Of a stretch of DNA of 64,000 nt, positions 1 through 12,415 are shown in pieces (within the stretch, counting starts at the first letter, position 1; each line of letters starts with the position of its first letter). A model generated the notes under the pieces. It was not told the DNA's origin and searched no databases. It was given only the letters and a program-made list of their open reading frames with translations. The translations under genes were made by a program, and so were the position numbers. The stretch is from Drechslerella dactyloides (taxonomy: Eukaryota > Ascomycota > Orbiliomycetes > Orbiliales > Orbiliaceae). Location of the stretch: the NCBI GenBank assembly GCA_020064725.1, contig JAGTWJ010000017.1, positions 2,790,001 to 2,854,000 on the forward strand, given 5' to 3'.

Positions 1-3000
1 CTGCTTGTCCGCAGGACAAGCGCCCGCAGAAGCAGGTAGACTTCGCAGCGAGTCGCTGCACTAGGGCTCGTTATCGCCGTCGCGCTGAGGACCTCCAATA
101 GCTTCACTTCGAATTCCTGCAGATAAACCACAAAGTAGTCCTTGTCTCCCGCAAGAAGTAGAATTGTCATCCTCCTGAGTACCGATCCAATCCGTTTGTC
201 AGCTTCTGCCCGGGCGCTGGCAGCACCAACGCCGAAAACGCCTGCAGTAGCTGGAGGCGTGATCTTGGCAAACAGATCCAGCATTCGTTCTTTATCGCTG
301 ATGATCCACTGCCGCAACAATGGCTTCCAGAAGTTCTTCACGCTAGGCACGCTTGCCGTAAAGAATCGTGTGTCATTGAAAGCATCGGATATCTCTTTCC
401 TCCAGAGCTTTTGCGTGTTCGGTATCTTGGTAATGTTGTATACGATTTCCAGGAGACTTCTTGGCAGTGCTACCGGAAATGACTTTGATCGAAGAGCTGG
501 AGAAACTAGCGACGTGATTATGGTTGTGACTACTGCGACCGTTCGCTCAGGCTCGACCAGAATTTTGCGAAGTTTGGGAACGATATTATTTAATATGGCG
601 GTGATATCGTCAGGCGCCGGCTCGATCTCCGATGGCCGCCTGTCACCCATCGTTGAAGCATCTGGGAGAATACCAGCCGCTGGCCGAAGAGTGAAGACAG
701 ATGACAGGATGCGGATAAAAATATCCTAAACAATTGACGTGAGCAGTCATATCAGAGGAGTGTTCATAAAGGGGAGGCACATACCCCAAGTTCCTTGCGC
801 ATTTTCTTTTGTTCTCCGAAAATAGTATTATCGACCTTTTCGCCAATAATGGCTGTAAAGTGCAACAATAAAGGTATTGTCTGTCGATGTGGGAATGGGT
901 TCTTCAGAACATCCGACAAGAAAAGAAGGCAGTCAGTCCAGATCTCCTCCATAGCATCGTCTTCGAGTGACTTGACATAGTCGACCAAGAACGCCGCGAC
1001 GTCCAGATCAGTCAACTCCGAGGTTAACGACGATCTTCGGCTCTGTTCTAGCGCCGCGGCATTAGTCCTACTAAAAATGCTGTTGAAGATGGCACCAATC
1101 GTATGCTTGGGCCTTGAAGCGTCCAAGACGTTGATGAGCTTAAATATTGCGTTGTTCTTCCCCAGGGGCTTGATTTTCCACATCTCGATGAAAGTTTCCA
1201 AGCATTCCAGGGTTTCCACCTGGTACAGATGTTCCAGGATACGTCTAGCTCTCGCTCTCAATCTAGAGGAAGTATACCCGTATGAGGCGGAACAGCTGTC
1301 CTCGCTGGTGAACTTGGAGCTAAGGTCGCCCCACGACCAGATCGAGAAGCATATCCGCACTGTATCTTGGAAACATAGGAGCACAGTCAATCTGTTGTTC
1401 GCTTTGACATTTTTCACTATTGCCGTCTCGTTGGTGAACACGTTGGACACCATGTTGCCAAAGAAACTCGTATTCTCATGGGGCGTCTTGGGAATCGCTG
1501 ATCGGACTTCGGCTACCATGATCTGGTCATGCGCGGCTGCTATGAGATGCTCGAGGCCGTTAAGCATCGCCACCAGCGTAGTCTCGGGAGTATTAATCGG
1601 TGCACCTAGTTCCTGGAACTGGTTTTTGAGCAGTTCAAAGGTCTGTCGGATCTGCTTGCACATACATTCGACGAGCGGTAAGAGAATCTGAAATATAACT
1701 GGTGATAAGAATGGCAGGCACTCTGTCAGAAAGTTGATCCAGCTATCGAGGACAGGTCTCGTGCTGTCGGAAGAGAGTCCCTCGATAAGGACGTGGATAA
1801 GTTCATGAGGAGGATTTGGCTGCGCCATTGCCATCTCTTTTTCCAGTTCTGCAGTATTCGAAAGTCTCAAACTTCCTTTGCTATCTCTTGAAGGAGGTGG
1901 TTTCAATTGAGCTGAAAGTAAAGAAAGTTGAGAATCCGATCGTCGAAGGCTCAGTTTAAGAGAGGCAAACAGAACATCCAGGATAGCCACTTGAACGAAA
2001 GTATCACCCGCTTTCAAAGAGTCATCAAGGCGCTTTGTAAGCTTCAGTTCCAGCTCCAAATCTGCCAGGGCGGTAGAATAAGGGCTCAAAAGCAGTTGAT
2101 GGAGAACAGCTAGGGCCGCTCGGTGTAGGCGAGCCACTGATCTAACCAGAGATTCGTTGGCAGATTCTCCTGGGAATTTCGTCACGACGAAATAAGACAG
2201 TTCTGCGAAGACCATTTGTAGGGTGATCGTTTCTTCCGTGATGGCTAAATGGCTAATTAATATAGACTTCTTCGGAACTCGAACCATAGGGAGCTTACCA
2301 TCATCAAGGTATTCATGTAGCCAAGCAAAGCTCGCAAGATGGTCTTCTGCAATAGATGCTAAAACAGCCTCTGTCGCGTACCGTAACACATTGTTGAGTG
2401 TTTGGAAATAATAGATACACATTTCAATGTCTGTGTCATCTGTGATATCTTGATCTTTGGCTGCGATCTTGGCACTATTGGGCAGCGGCAGCCCAATGAA
2501 TGGGAATTGCAGAATCTTCGATAGGATAATATCGAACAAGCTTTTGAAAATCAGCAACATTTCGTCGAAGAAAAGTTTGAATAACCCAGCTTACCGGTCT
2601 GTTGATGCTAGATTCTGTAGCCACCCTCGACTCTGTACATTTCTCTCCTCATCGTTCTCATTAAGCGCGTCTAACAGGAGGAATAGTGGTCGCGAGAGGA
2701 CCATTTTGTAATCTGGGAAGTGACTGCTATGACTCCAGAGGACCGCATAACGTCGGCCAGGCTCGGCGGAGGTGTGAACCCCCGACTCGACCATCAGGCT
2801 GCAGATAGCAGCCTCTATCCTACGGTCCTTAAAGGATGCCTGTAAACCCCAGATAGCTCGCGTTGCCTCGACATGGTGTCGTGGTGTATCTGGCGACAGC
2901 TCTGCCCAAAGAGCGGTTACAAAAGGAATGGCAAGGCTTTTAGTCGCCGATGCTGTACTATATCCCTTTTCTATCAAAGTTGCCAGCAGGTCTGCAGCAC

Positions 3001-5180
3001 TGGCGATGCTTCCAAAGCTGGCTTTAGGATTCTTCAGGATTATATGGATGCTTTCAAGCAGAGCATGAGGGTGGAAGGTACTATCGAACGAGATCTTGCT
3101 CAAGACTTTGACCAGAAATCTAGACGCCGACGGTATATTTGCCTCGTTGCTTTTCAGAGCTTCAGCAGTCAGGTCTGCAAACTGATGTAGAATAAGATGT
3201 CCACATAATTTCGTTGAGAACGGCGGGAATGCTGTTTTCTTCTTCGAGTCCAGAGAAAAGAAGCGAGCAACCCGACTTAAGATTGAATCGGCGTCTAGGT
3301 CGACGTCGCACTCGTCCTTCACCATTGTCGAGGTGAAGGCCCTTTCAGGTATCAAATCAATGAGGTCGCTAGCGACGCCCCATATAACTTTGTTTCCCTT
3401 TGCTGCTGGGTTGTCTGTCCTTTTTGCCTCTGCGATTATCGAAAGTAAAACTAATGGCGCGTATATGATGACCATTTCTTCTTCTTGGACATTGAATGTT
3501 TTCAGAACGTATCGTGCCACATGTAGCCTCTCAAAGGCTTCATCTGGCTTTAATAAAGGATAGTACTTTGAGCCTAGCGATGTAAGAAGCATTTCCACTA
3601 GCTCAGACCATACCAACCCGGGTTCAACTCCATCGAAAAACTGAGCAGCTGACCGTAATACCTCTTGGTATTTCTCTGGAGAAGGTGCTAATTTTTCGTA
3701 TTGCTGTGCTGACTGCATGGCGGGGAAGAACAACTTGGGAATGACAGAGCCGCCGATTTCCCAGCGATCCATCAAAGATAATAAGATCCGGTACGGTCTC
3801 GCCATCTCGACCGGGTCGGACTTCTGTAATAGTATCCTCTCCGAGAGCCCCTGACACAGACTGTCAAGCCCGTTCAGGCTGAAGTACGAATTTTCGTCGG
3901 CCATGGTGCTGATAGGAGACGAGGCAGCATCTGACTGGTCTGGGCCTAATAACCAAACCCATAGCCTTCTATTCAACGACATATCGCGTCGAAGGACGAC
4001 AGTGCAAGCTGAAACCAAAAGCTTCTCGCGGTCTTTAGCTGTGACCAATCTAACATCACAAGGGGTCAATTTCGGATCCAGCTGAAAGAAGAGGCGTTGA
4101 GGCTTACTTTTGCAGTATAGGAGAAGACAGTGGCAGGTTTTGAACCAAGACGTCCAGGAATCCGCGCTGCACCAGCAGTTGGTCATCTAAGAGACCAGTT
4201 GAGAAACACCTGATCAGGAGCCCGGGCTCGGGAGTCACCAGCGGCGATGTAAGGGCGTCTTCCGACCCCAAGTTGGGCATCTTTCTCGATAAATACGCCA
4301 GAGCGCCCTGTCTCCTTCCCGGAGATGACATTGAAGCCAACAGAAAGCATTGCCAGAAGTATGCATCCTCGTCGATATTGGTCCTGACTGATTCCAGTAA
4401 TGCAAATGTCCTGTCGAAGAACTCACTGCCTTCCTCGTCTATACCCGGCAAAATAGCCAGTATCAGGCTTCGGAGAGCCGGTCTTAAGGATTTCGCAAGA
4501 GGGAGATAGTACGTTTCCAGTATCGTGAGGAGGTACGGTCTGACGCTGATAGCGGCGTATGAGAGTAGAGGAGCTAGACCAGGTGTCCATGTTGCAAGAT
4601 CTCGGGCTAGGCCTTCTTGCTACTCCGACACATCTTAGCCCCCTTCCTCATGATCTAACGGGACCCTCACGGACATACCCCAATTATCGAAAAGACGCTA
4701 GAATAGACTTCAAGAGCCTTTTGGTGGACCCCGGACGGCAGTCGCGCATTAAGGCACTGAGCAAGCCGCTTCGAGACGACGGATTTGGCGGGTATGACGG
4801 CAAGTGAATGGTTTGCTTGAATTGCCTATCGAGATCAAGTTAGCTGGCGGCTCTGGCAGCGAGACTAGGAAGCGTAGTGGCTATTACTTTGTGCAGTCTA
4901 CCGAGGAATGAGATGTAGTCGGCCCATTCTTGTATCGTGTTTTCGAAGAGCGCCAGCGCTCGTTCGACGCCCGCCGCGTATTTCTTGAATTGTCTAGGAT
5001 CTTTCTGTATCAGAGTGTCTACACGCGCAATTAGCAATTTGCATCGCCGACCTTGCCAGTTCAAGCCTTGAAGGTGCAGGGTACCTTCATACCGTCGTAC
5101 TCATTCGTCCATCTCGGAGCTGGCGACGACCGGCCCGAGCTCACCGGCGACACATCCGGCCGCCCTGGCTCCAACGACAT
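1..5180 (-). CDS. DOP1: DOP1/Dopey family protein (3' end beyond window)
   Basis: Dopey proteins are large peripheral membrane proteins that work with Mon2 and the flippase Neo1 in endosome-Golgi traffic; in Aspergillus the orthologue DopA affects morphogenesis. Seven exons fit in phase: 5093-5180, 4888-5018, 4679-4825, 4108-4619, 2595-4049, 785-2540 and 1-725 (about 1604 codons seen). The N-terminal Dopey domain is clear: KKYAAGVERALALF, then EWADYISFLGRLHK, then LPGIDEEGSEFFDRTF, with AGALAYLSRK-like helical repeats after it. The start was chosen at 5180 because exon 1 ends G|GTATGA and joins exon 2 in frame just before the conserved core, giving a short Ser/Pro-rich leader as in other fungi. 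The rest is Leu-rich helical repeat. The C-terminal end lies beyond position 1. It is head to head with MON1, which also acts on endosomes. Confidence 0.93.
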
Positions 5181-5581
5181 TCCGGTTCCGAATCGCCCAG
5201 GGACTCGATCGACAGTCGTACGATGCTGGAATGCGAGATATTGGGGAAGCAGTGGTTTCGATAAGATCAGACGGTGGGGCAGCGCGTCCTGAGTTCGCGA
5301 GTCGGTTGCAGCGTGGAGGACACGAATCAGCAGGCGTGCCGCGTTCGAGCTGCCAAGCCCGTCCATCTCGCATGATATCACTGGCGCCAATCACCGGCCT
5401 TCTCCTCGCCGCCGCCTGTCGCGCGATCAGGCACATCTCCACAACTTCACGGACGCTTACACCGCCAGTGCGGCGCGGTTCCAGGCAGACTACAAAACTC
5501 TCCATGCCCTGAGGTTGTGCTTTTGTAGAGCCCCTCGTGAAGCGGACGAGCATTCCTGTGCAACCATGACGAGTCGGCGCG
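5181..5581. promoter_or_regulatory. Divergent intergenic region DOP1/MON1
   Basis: There are 401 bases between the two start codons of the divergent DOP1 and MON1 genes, so both promoters must lie here or overlap here. The stretch is GC-rich with no obvious TATA box. Overlapping open frames exist on both strands but show no conserved protein. I infer a shared promoter from position only. Confidence 0.5.
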
Positions 5582-7895
5582 ATGGATCTCTACTCCAAGA
5601 CCATCGACATGGTCGTTGCACCACTCAAAGACATTTCCGATAGTGTGAACTCCACCATCGCAAACTCGGCAGAGCGGACCTGGAAACTGGTCAAAGGAGG
5701 AACCGGCGAGGCTTCTCAGCCGACAGAAGAGGGGTCGTCGAGTGGAGCTGCAGCTGCAGGAGCCATGGACACGCCAGCAGAGAGTACAGCGCATACAACC
5801 GTCGACACATCTGTAGACACGTCCGACACCCAGCAGCCAGCAGGGAGCATGTCTGCCGAAACCGAAGACCACCAGAGAGCCAGCCCTTCCGAGACTTCAG
5901 ACGAAACTCTACAGCCTCAGCCCGACCACGAGGCCGCCGCTCCGATCCCTAGCGGTGAGCCGACAGCCACCGATCCAGAACTGGACGTCACAGAAGATCA
6001 GGACCAAGAGGATCCCTTGACGCCACGTCCGTCGACCCCGGCTCGACCGCCCGAGATTATAACAAGCCCCAGTCGTGGGGCTATCCAAATCACAGAAGAC
6101 TACTTCACAAGACCTACGTCCAGAGGTGACTTGTCGAATGCCAGCACGCTGAGAGCAACGGACATAGGAGCCATGATATCCGGCTCATGTCCTGTCACAC
6201 CCTCGCTGGAACGACTTCAGAGCAAACCAACTACCGCCCTATCCTTATCCCAGGTCCATGCCAACAGCGCGGTCGGCTCCTCTGGCGCAAGCATTATCGT
6301 TCCCTACACCGAGTCAAGCAGCATACGAAGCCTAGTCCCTACGATCGACTCTGGGGATAACGATGTTGCCGGAATGCTAGGCGAAATCTTGAACGAGGAC
6401 GCCACCGCATTTGCACCCGGGTACGGCCAAACATGGGCCTTGTCAAAGCAGATGGAAGAGGAGGAAGAGCTGGTCGAAGACTCTGAGGAGGAATGGGACG
6501 AAAGTGATAACGACGAAGATCTTTCAGAGAACGAGAGGATCGAGAAATGGAGGTGTCGAAAAAAGCACTTTTTTATCCTCTCCTCAGCGGGAAAACCCGT
6601 TTACAGCCGCTACGGAGACGAGGCGATTGTATCTCAGTTCATGGGTGTCATACAAACTATAATATCCTTCTTTCAGGAAGGAAAGGATCCACTTCGTTCA
6701 TTCACCGCTGGCAGACACAAGTTTACCATCCTTCAAGAAGGTCATTTGTATCTTTGTGGCGTTTCTTCCCTGGGAGAAACTGACTCTCAGCTTCGAACGC
6801 AGTTGGACATGCTTTATACGCAGGTATTATCCACACTAACCCTCACAACAGTTACCAAGGTCTTCAGCGAGCGAGAGAACTTTGATCTGCGCCGCTTACT
6901 CGGCGGTACAGAGGTCTTCCTCGACGCCCTCTCCGACGCGATGGCACGAGGCGAGCCTAACATCCTCCTCGGTTCGCTTGAATGCGTTAAGATGCGGAAG
7001 CATGTCCGAGAGAAGATCAACAATATCTTGCTGAAATGCCGAACGAGTAATCTCCTCTACGGACTGATTATCGCGGATGGCCGCCTTGTATCCGTCATCC
7101 GGCCTAAACGCCATTCTCTACATCCGCCGGACCTCCAACTTTTCATATCCATGCTCTTCAGCGCCAGTACTTTCAAAGGCGGCGGGGAGCATTGGACCCC
7201 GATCTGCCTCCCCAAATTCAACGCCAAAGGTTTTCTGCACGCGTACATCTGCTTTTTCCAGCCAGAAATCGCACTGGTTCTCATCTCGCCCACGCGAGAA
7301 TCTTTTTTCGAAATGAAGGCTATCAAAGATAATATTATTGAGCAGCTAGACCAGGCGGCGAGCATCCCCATTATTGAAGGCGCCGTTAAGCGGGGCAGGT
7401 ACCTTGCCTCAGATCTCATCGATGGGACAGTAATCCAGCACTTCCTGTACAAGTCGAAAGCAAACGTGCAGTTTACAATGCCTTCTTTCGACCCCCACTT
7501 TTCCACCCCGCACGCCCGCAGAAGGTAATCCGATCTCCCTCGTAAACTCTAGATTGTCCCTGCTAACCTAGCATCAACACCGCAGGTTGATGGTTCTCTA
7601 TCAACGCCTCCATGCAGCCGTGCACGCCAGAGGTGCTCACCTCAAGGTGCATCACAGCATCCGCCGGCGATCCGTGTCTTTAGCGTGGGTGACGCCGACT
7701 TTTGAGCTATATTGCGTAGCCGGTGCGGGTACGCCGCGGAACGTGCTTGCGAAGCACGCCAACGCGATAGTCGGCTGGGTGAAGAGGGAGGAGGAACGAT
7801 TATTCATCGTCGGTGGCGCGGTATGTACATTTTGAGAGTAAGCGGATGCGCCTGACGAGTAATCGACGTTTCTAACCGCTATTTAGACCTTTTGA
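5582..7895 (+). CDS. MON1: MON1, Rab7 guanine-exchange factor subunit
   Basis: Mon1 pairs with Ccz1 to activate Rab7/Ypt7 during endosome maturation, vacuole fusion and autophagy. Exons 5582-7524, 7586-7820 and 7887-7895 give about 728 aa. Residues 1-310 are an acidic, Ser/Thr/Pro-rich disordered leader ending in a Glu/Asp run. The three longin-type roadblock modules follow, with family-typical KKHFFILSSAGKPVYSRYG near residue 325, then FTILQEGHLYLCGVSSLGE and, in exon 2, SLAWVTPTFELYCVAG and REEERLFIVGGA at the end. The ATG at 5582 opens the first long frame and precedes the leader. The last intron (GTATGT...TTTAG, 66 bp) leaves only three codons, Thr-Phe-stop. Reading through it instead gives a stop at 7835 with a nearly identical tail, so the exact C-terminus is uncertain. 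Confidence 0.94.
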
Positions 7896-8849
7896 TCGGA
7901 TTGATGGCAGGGTACGTGTCGATGTGGATGGAATTCGTTCGTGTGATTTCTCTTACTATCTAGGAGAGGGAGGGAAGGGACAATGCCACGGTCTTTTGCG
8001 CACCACGACACATCTTGGAAGATGGTTTATATTCGGGCAACGACGCGAGCAAATCGAATACCCGTGCGTATGGTCATGGCACGGAGTTAGGGCAATGATT
8101 TGAGATTGTAATGTTGTTATTCGACCGCGAACAGCCAAATGCATAGGACTTGTTTTGTCGAAACGCATATCCATTGTGACTACTTGTAGCCGTACACGCG
8201 ATTTTAGGCCAGTCAGACATAGCTGCTGCCGATCTCAGCGGTTAATGGATTAATCATGGCACGCTTGCCGTAATGGGCATTTATTCGCTTGTAGCCTACA
8301 CTCGACACAACCCAGAAGAGGTACTACAGATGTTGCAAATTTACCGCACCTCGAATCACTTATCGTAATGGGCATTCTCACCGTCCTCTACGAGTCGACA
8401 GGACGGTATACTATATATTGCTTGAATGCTGATAAATGAATTTTTGAGAAAGTTCGCTACTAGACAAGCGGAGGATCAAAACGACAGGGACACGAAGAAT
8501 GGAAGAAAGAAAGAAAAATAAGTTACAAAGAAGGGGGATCGAGGGCCGAAAAAATGAACTCATGCAGTATGAGATCCAAGGTGAATAGAAGTGAAGTGAA
8601 ACAAGAGGAAACCACCGCGTCAAGATCTAACTATTTATCTAATCTGTACAAAAGTCTGTCCGCCGATTGATACCCTTCTGAGAACAAACAGAAACTATGA
8701 AAACAAGGGTATCCATATCCACTTAACCTCACCAGTCCAAAGAAGCGGGGACCTGCACGAACGTACACGCTCTCGCATATTCCCATGAAACGTAAAGCAA
8801 TAACAGCCGCCTCAGAATTGAAGTAGAATGCTGTGAAAGATAAAAGCAA
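7896..8849. other. Intergenic, MON1 to secreted repeat protein (convergent)
   Basis: This is the convergent gap between the 3' ends of two genes. It should hold both 3' untranslated regions. Only short frames without recognisable protein are present. A purine-rich tract (gaaagaaagaaaaa) lies near 8505-8520. Nothing else is seen. Confidence 0.6.
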
Positions 8850-11800
8850 CTAGTACTGCCGACGCCGGTGCCGGTACAAGGTCGTAGGATCGGGTGCAGC
8901 CCACCTCTTGTGCTTGGTGGTCTTTTTTGTGCAAGTCGTGGTTGGCTTGGGCTTGCTCTTCGTGCAGGTCGTGCTGGGCTTCCCGCCCTTTGGAGCCGGG
9001 GGTGGGTGGTTTTGCGGCTTGTTGGTGACACCCTTGGCGGCGGGCTTCGCAGGCTCGGGCTTCTTTTCATCCTTCTTTGGAGGAGGTGGAGGTGGCTTCT
9101 TATCGTCTTTCTTAGGAGGCGGTTTCTTGTCATCCTTTTTGGGTGGCTCGGGTTTCTTCGGTGGCTCTGGCTTCTTCTCGTCCTTCTTCGGGGGTGGCGC
9201 AGGCTTCTTATCATCCTTCTTAGGTGGCTCTTGCTTCTTGGCTTCCGGCTTCTTGGGGGGCTCTGGTTTCTTCTCATCTTTCTTTGGTGGTGGCGCAGGC
9301 TTCTTCTCGTCTTTCTTGGGTGGTTCGGGCTTCTTTGGGGGCTCTTGTTTCTTAGGTTCAGGCTTCTTTTCGTCTTTCTTTGGCGGGGGCCCAGGTTTCT
9401 TCTCGTCCTTCTTGGGCGGTTCTTGTTTCTTAGCTTCCGGCTTCTTTGGTGGCTCGGGCTTCTTCTCGTCCTTCTTTGGTGGAGGTGGAGGTGGTTTCTT
9501 CTCATCCTTCTTAGGAGGCTCGGGCTTCTTGGGGGGCTCGGGCTTCTTGGGAGGCTCAGGCTTCTTCTCATCTTTCTTGGGAGGTTCAGGCTTCTTAGGA
9601 GGTTCGGGCTTCTTTTCGTCCTTCTTCGGAGGCTCGGGCTTCTTCACGACACCAGCAGGCGCAGGACCCGGCTTAGGTGTCCCCTGCGGCTTGCCCGTGG
9701 AATGCGCGAATACAGCCGCCATGTTATCCGCATGTGTCACAGTCGCCATGTGCACATTCTTGATGCCCGCGATCATGGGTGGGACCTCAACTCCAGGAGC
9801 GGGAGGCTTGCCATCCGCAGGCTTGGGAGGCGCGGGTCCAGCGCCGTTGGGGCACATGGGGACGAACGCGGCCTTTAGGTCCGTTGCGGTCTCCTTGCTG
9901 CGGTCCAAGCATGCGTGTAGCTGGGTCTCGCACTCCTTCTTCTTGTTTCCGTCCTTGCCCTTATCCGCATGTTTCTCGATACAGAGGTTTGATTGTTCCT
10001 TGCAGGCGGTGGTGCAGGCTTCGGAGAGCTGCTGGATCGTGCAGTGGAAGTCTACGCGGCATTTGGAGCCGGGGTACGCGTAGACCTTGATGTGGTTGGC
10101 GAGGTAGCCGACGACGGGGGCCTTGTGGCCACCGACGGCAGGCTTCTTGTCGCAGGGGCAGAGAGATTTTGCGGTGCCGCGAGAGGGAGCGGGAGGACCG
10201 CCAGCTGGAGCTGGAGGGGGTGGAGCGGGAGCGCCGGGCTTGCCCTTGGTGGCTGGTGAACCTGGGGCTGCGGATGAAGCAGGTGCGCCGGGCTTGCCTT
10301 TCGCAGCTGGTGCACCAGGAGCAGCGGAGGACGCAGGCGCACCGGGCTTACCCTTCGCAGCCGGTGCACCAGGAGCAGCAGATGATGCAGGCGGACCGGG
10401 CTTGCCTTTCGCACCTGGGGCGCCTGGTGCAGCGGATGAAGCAGGCGCGCCCGGCTTGCCTTTCGCGCCTGGTGCGCCTGGTGCTGCAGAAGATGCGGGT
10501 GTACCTGGCTTGCCTTTCGCAGCTGGTGCACCCGGAGCAGCAGATGATGCAGGTGCACCGGGCTTGCCCTTCGCGGCAGCCGCACCAGGGGCAGCAGAGG
10601 ATGCTGGTGCGCCGGATGAGGTTGCAGGTGCACCTGACGAGCCTGAGGGCTTGCTACCGTTGTTGGCACCCTTCGCCGCGATAGCGATGGCAGGGCCGGA
10701 GGAACCGCCAGTGGTCGTGGCTGCGGCGCTTGAGGGAGTGCCGCTTCCGCCTTTGTCCTTCTTATCGTCACCAGAGCTGGAGCCGGTATCTTTATCCTTT
10801 TCATCGGAGCTCGAGCCACTGTCCTTGTCCTTTTCGTCAGAGCCGGAGCCATTGTCCTTGTCCTTCTTGTCGCTGGAGCCAGCGGCGCCAGCAGCCTTGG
10901 CTGCAGGTGCAGCGGAGCTGGATGGAGCTGCGGAAGATGATTCTGGTTCCTTGTCTTCCTTGTCTTCCTTTCCTTCGTCACTACCGGACGCGGCAGGCGA
11001 ACCCTTGCCGCCAGAGCCACCTACAACGGCCTTTGCAGCGGGTGCAGCAGGTGCGGCAGCAGAGCTGGATGGAGCAGCCGAGGAGGATGAGTCTTTGTCT
11101 TCCTTATCCTCGTCATCACCAGAAGATTTGCTAGCGGCGGAACCGCCAGAGCCAGTAGCATTTGCACCTGCGGCACTCGTAGCAGCGCTGGTAGTCTTGC
11201 CACTAGAAGATGAATCCTCGTCTCCTTCGTCGCTAGAGCCACCGGAGGAACCGGCGGCCTTTGCGCCAGCGGCAGCAGTAGAAGTGGGGGAAGCACCAGA
11301 CTTAGCGGCACCAGAAGAAGTGTCCTCGTCCTTGTCGTCGGAGCCACTGGAGGTACCGCTGCCTTCAGATCCAGCAGCAGCCGCACCGGTAGCCTTTGCT
11401 GTACCACTCGAGGTTTTGTCTTCATCGTCGTCGCTGCCGCTGGAGGTAGGGGTAGCACCGGCAGCCTTCGCACCAGCCGCAGTCGTACCCGAGCCTGTAG
11501 CCTTTGCCGCACCAGATGATTCTTCTTCGTCATCAGTAGGCTCTTTTTCGTCATCTTTGCTGCTGGCACGACTAGGATTGGCGCCAGAAGCAGACGAAGC
11601 GGTGACGGCAGCCGCGGGACCTTTAGACGGCGTGCTTTCCTCATCTTTATCATTGTCCGTTCCGCCAGATGAAGACCCTTTGCCGCCTGCAGCACCTGCG
11701 GGAGCGACCATACCGGGTCCAGAGCCAGGACCTTTGCAGCCACCCGCGATCAACGACTTGTAGGCGAAAGCCATGTCCTGCTCCTCGTTGGCGTCTTGGC

Positions 11801-12415
11801 ACGCGACCATCTGCTTGTTGCACAACCACTTCATCCTCCTGGGCGAGACGCTGATGGATTTCCCCTTGACGGTCCGAACGACGGGGTGCTTCGCGACTAC
11901 GGCCACGCATTTCTTGTGCTGCTCGATACACGCGTTCCAGCACGCGTACTGTAGCTCCTTGGCGGTGCACTGGTAGTCCTTCCGGCATTGGCTCCCCTCC
12001 GGGACGGCGAGCTTGATCCCAGTTTTGCAAGCGGAGACGCGCAATGCTCGGATGCCGCCGAGCGGGAAAGACATAGCGGCCCAGTGATCCGGTGTGCGCA
12101 TGTAGTCGTTTGAGGGGTGTAAGCAAAGATCGGTCAGGTCGATTTTTGAGTCGCCGCTGCCGCTGCCGTTGGTCCCAGGACTGTTATCTTGCGGTTTGAT
12201 GCCGCTTCCGGCTGTCGCTGCGGCTGCCCCGGATTTCGTCTTGGTGCATGTCGTCGACGAGGATGCCGGCATGGCGAGGACCTCTGGGGTCGCCCTGTGG
12301 ACATTCAATCGATGCATCAGCGGCGTAATTCACACGGCGCATACCTTTACGCTCGGGTTCGCACGTATACATACCCCAAGAGCAAGAGCGAGGCAACAGC
12401 GATATCGAGCCTCAT
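8850..12415 (-). CDS. Secreted repeat protein with duplicated Cys-rich domain
   Basis: I do not recognise this family. Two exons (12375-12415 and 8850-12294, intron GTATGT...CACAG) give 1161 aa. The small first exon matters: it supplies a signal peptide (MRLDIAVASLLLLG, cleavage after about residue 20), which the long exon alone lacks. Order after that: a Cys-rich domain (about residues 70-200); a long Ser/Ala/Gly region with Asp/Glu/Lys clusters, mucin-like (200-560); seven 18-residue Gly/Pro/Ala/Ser/Lys units, collagen-like; a second Cys-rich domain (DNA about 9850-10165); and a Lys/Pro/Glu-rich tail of KKPEPPKKDEKKP-type repeats ending in a basic Cys-containing C-terminus. The two Cys-rich domains resemble each other. 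No GPI signal or membrane segment is visible. The likely location is wall or extracellular matrix, by inference. Repeat number may vary between strains. Confidence 0.82.
9060..9650 (-). repeat. Lys/Pro/Glu-coding degenerate repeat tract
   Basis: This tract encodes imperfect copies of KKPEPPKKDE and PPPKKDEKKP units in the tail of the secreted repeat protein. On the plus strand it is strongly pyrimidine/G-biased (ggcttcttctcgtccttctt recurs). Unit lengths vary, so it is not a clean tandem array. Confidence 0.8.
10231..10608 (-). repeat. Seven tandem 54-bp repeats (18-aa collagen-like unit)
   Basis: The sequence gcgccgggcttgcc or a close variant recurs at 10231, 10285, 10339, 10393, 10447, 10501 and 10555, exactly 54 bp apart. 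Each unit encodes GxPASSAAPGxPxxKGKP within the secreted repeat protein. The whole-codon unit keeps the frame if copy number changes. Confidence 0.92.

Noticed and set aside
142..729. Plus-strand frame of 195 codons
   Set aside because: Antisense of DOP1 exon 7, which has conserved Dopey sequence.
5101..5553. Minus-strand frame of 150 codons upstream of DOP1
   Set aside because: Overlaps DOP1 exon 1 in another frame and the shared promoter; no conserved sequence.
8868..10083. Two long overlapping plus-strand frames rich in Leu/Gly/Phe
   Set aside because: They are antisense of the Lys/Pro/Glu repeats, with no ATG context or family match.
10231..10608. CRISPR-like regular repeats
   Set aside because: The repeats are contiguous, coding, 54 bp each with no spacers, and the genome is eukaryotic.
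10123..11763. Long plus-strand open frame of 546 codons
   Set aside because: It is the antisense of the Ser/Ala/Gly-rich part of the secreted repeat protein. Low-complexity codons leave the opposite strand open.
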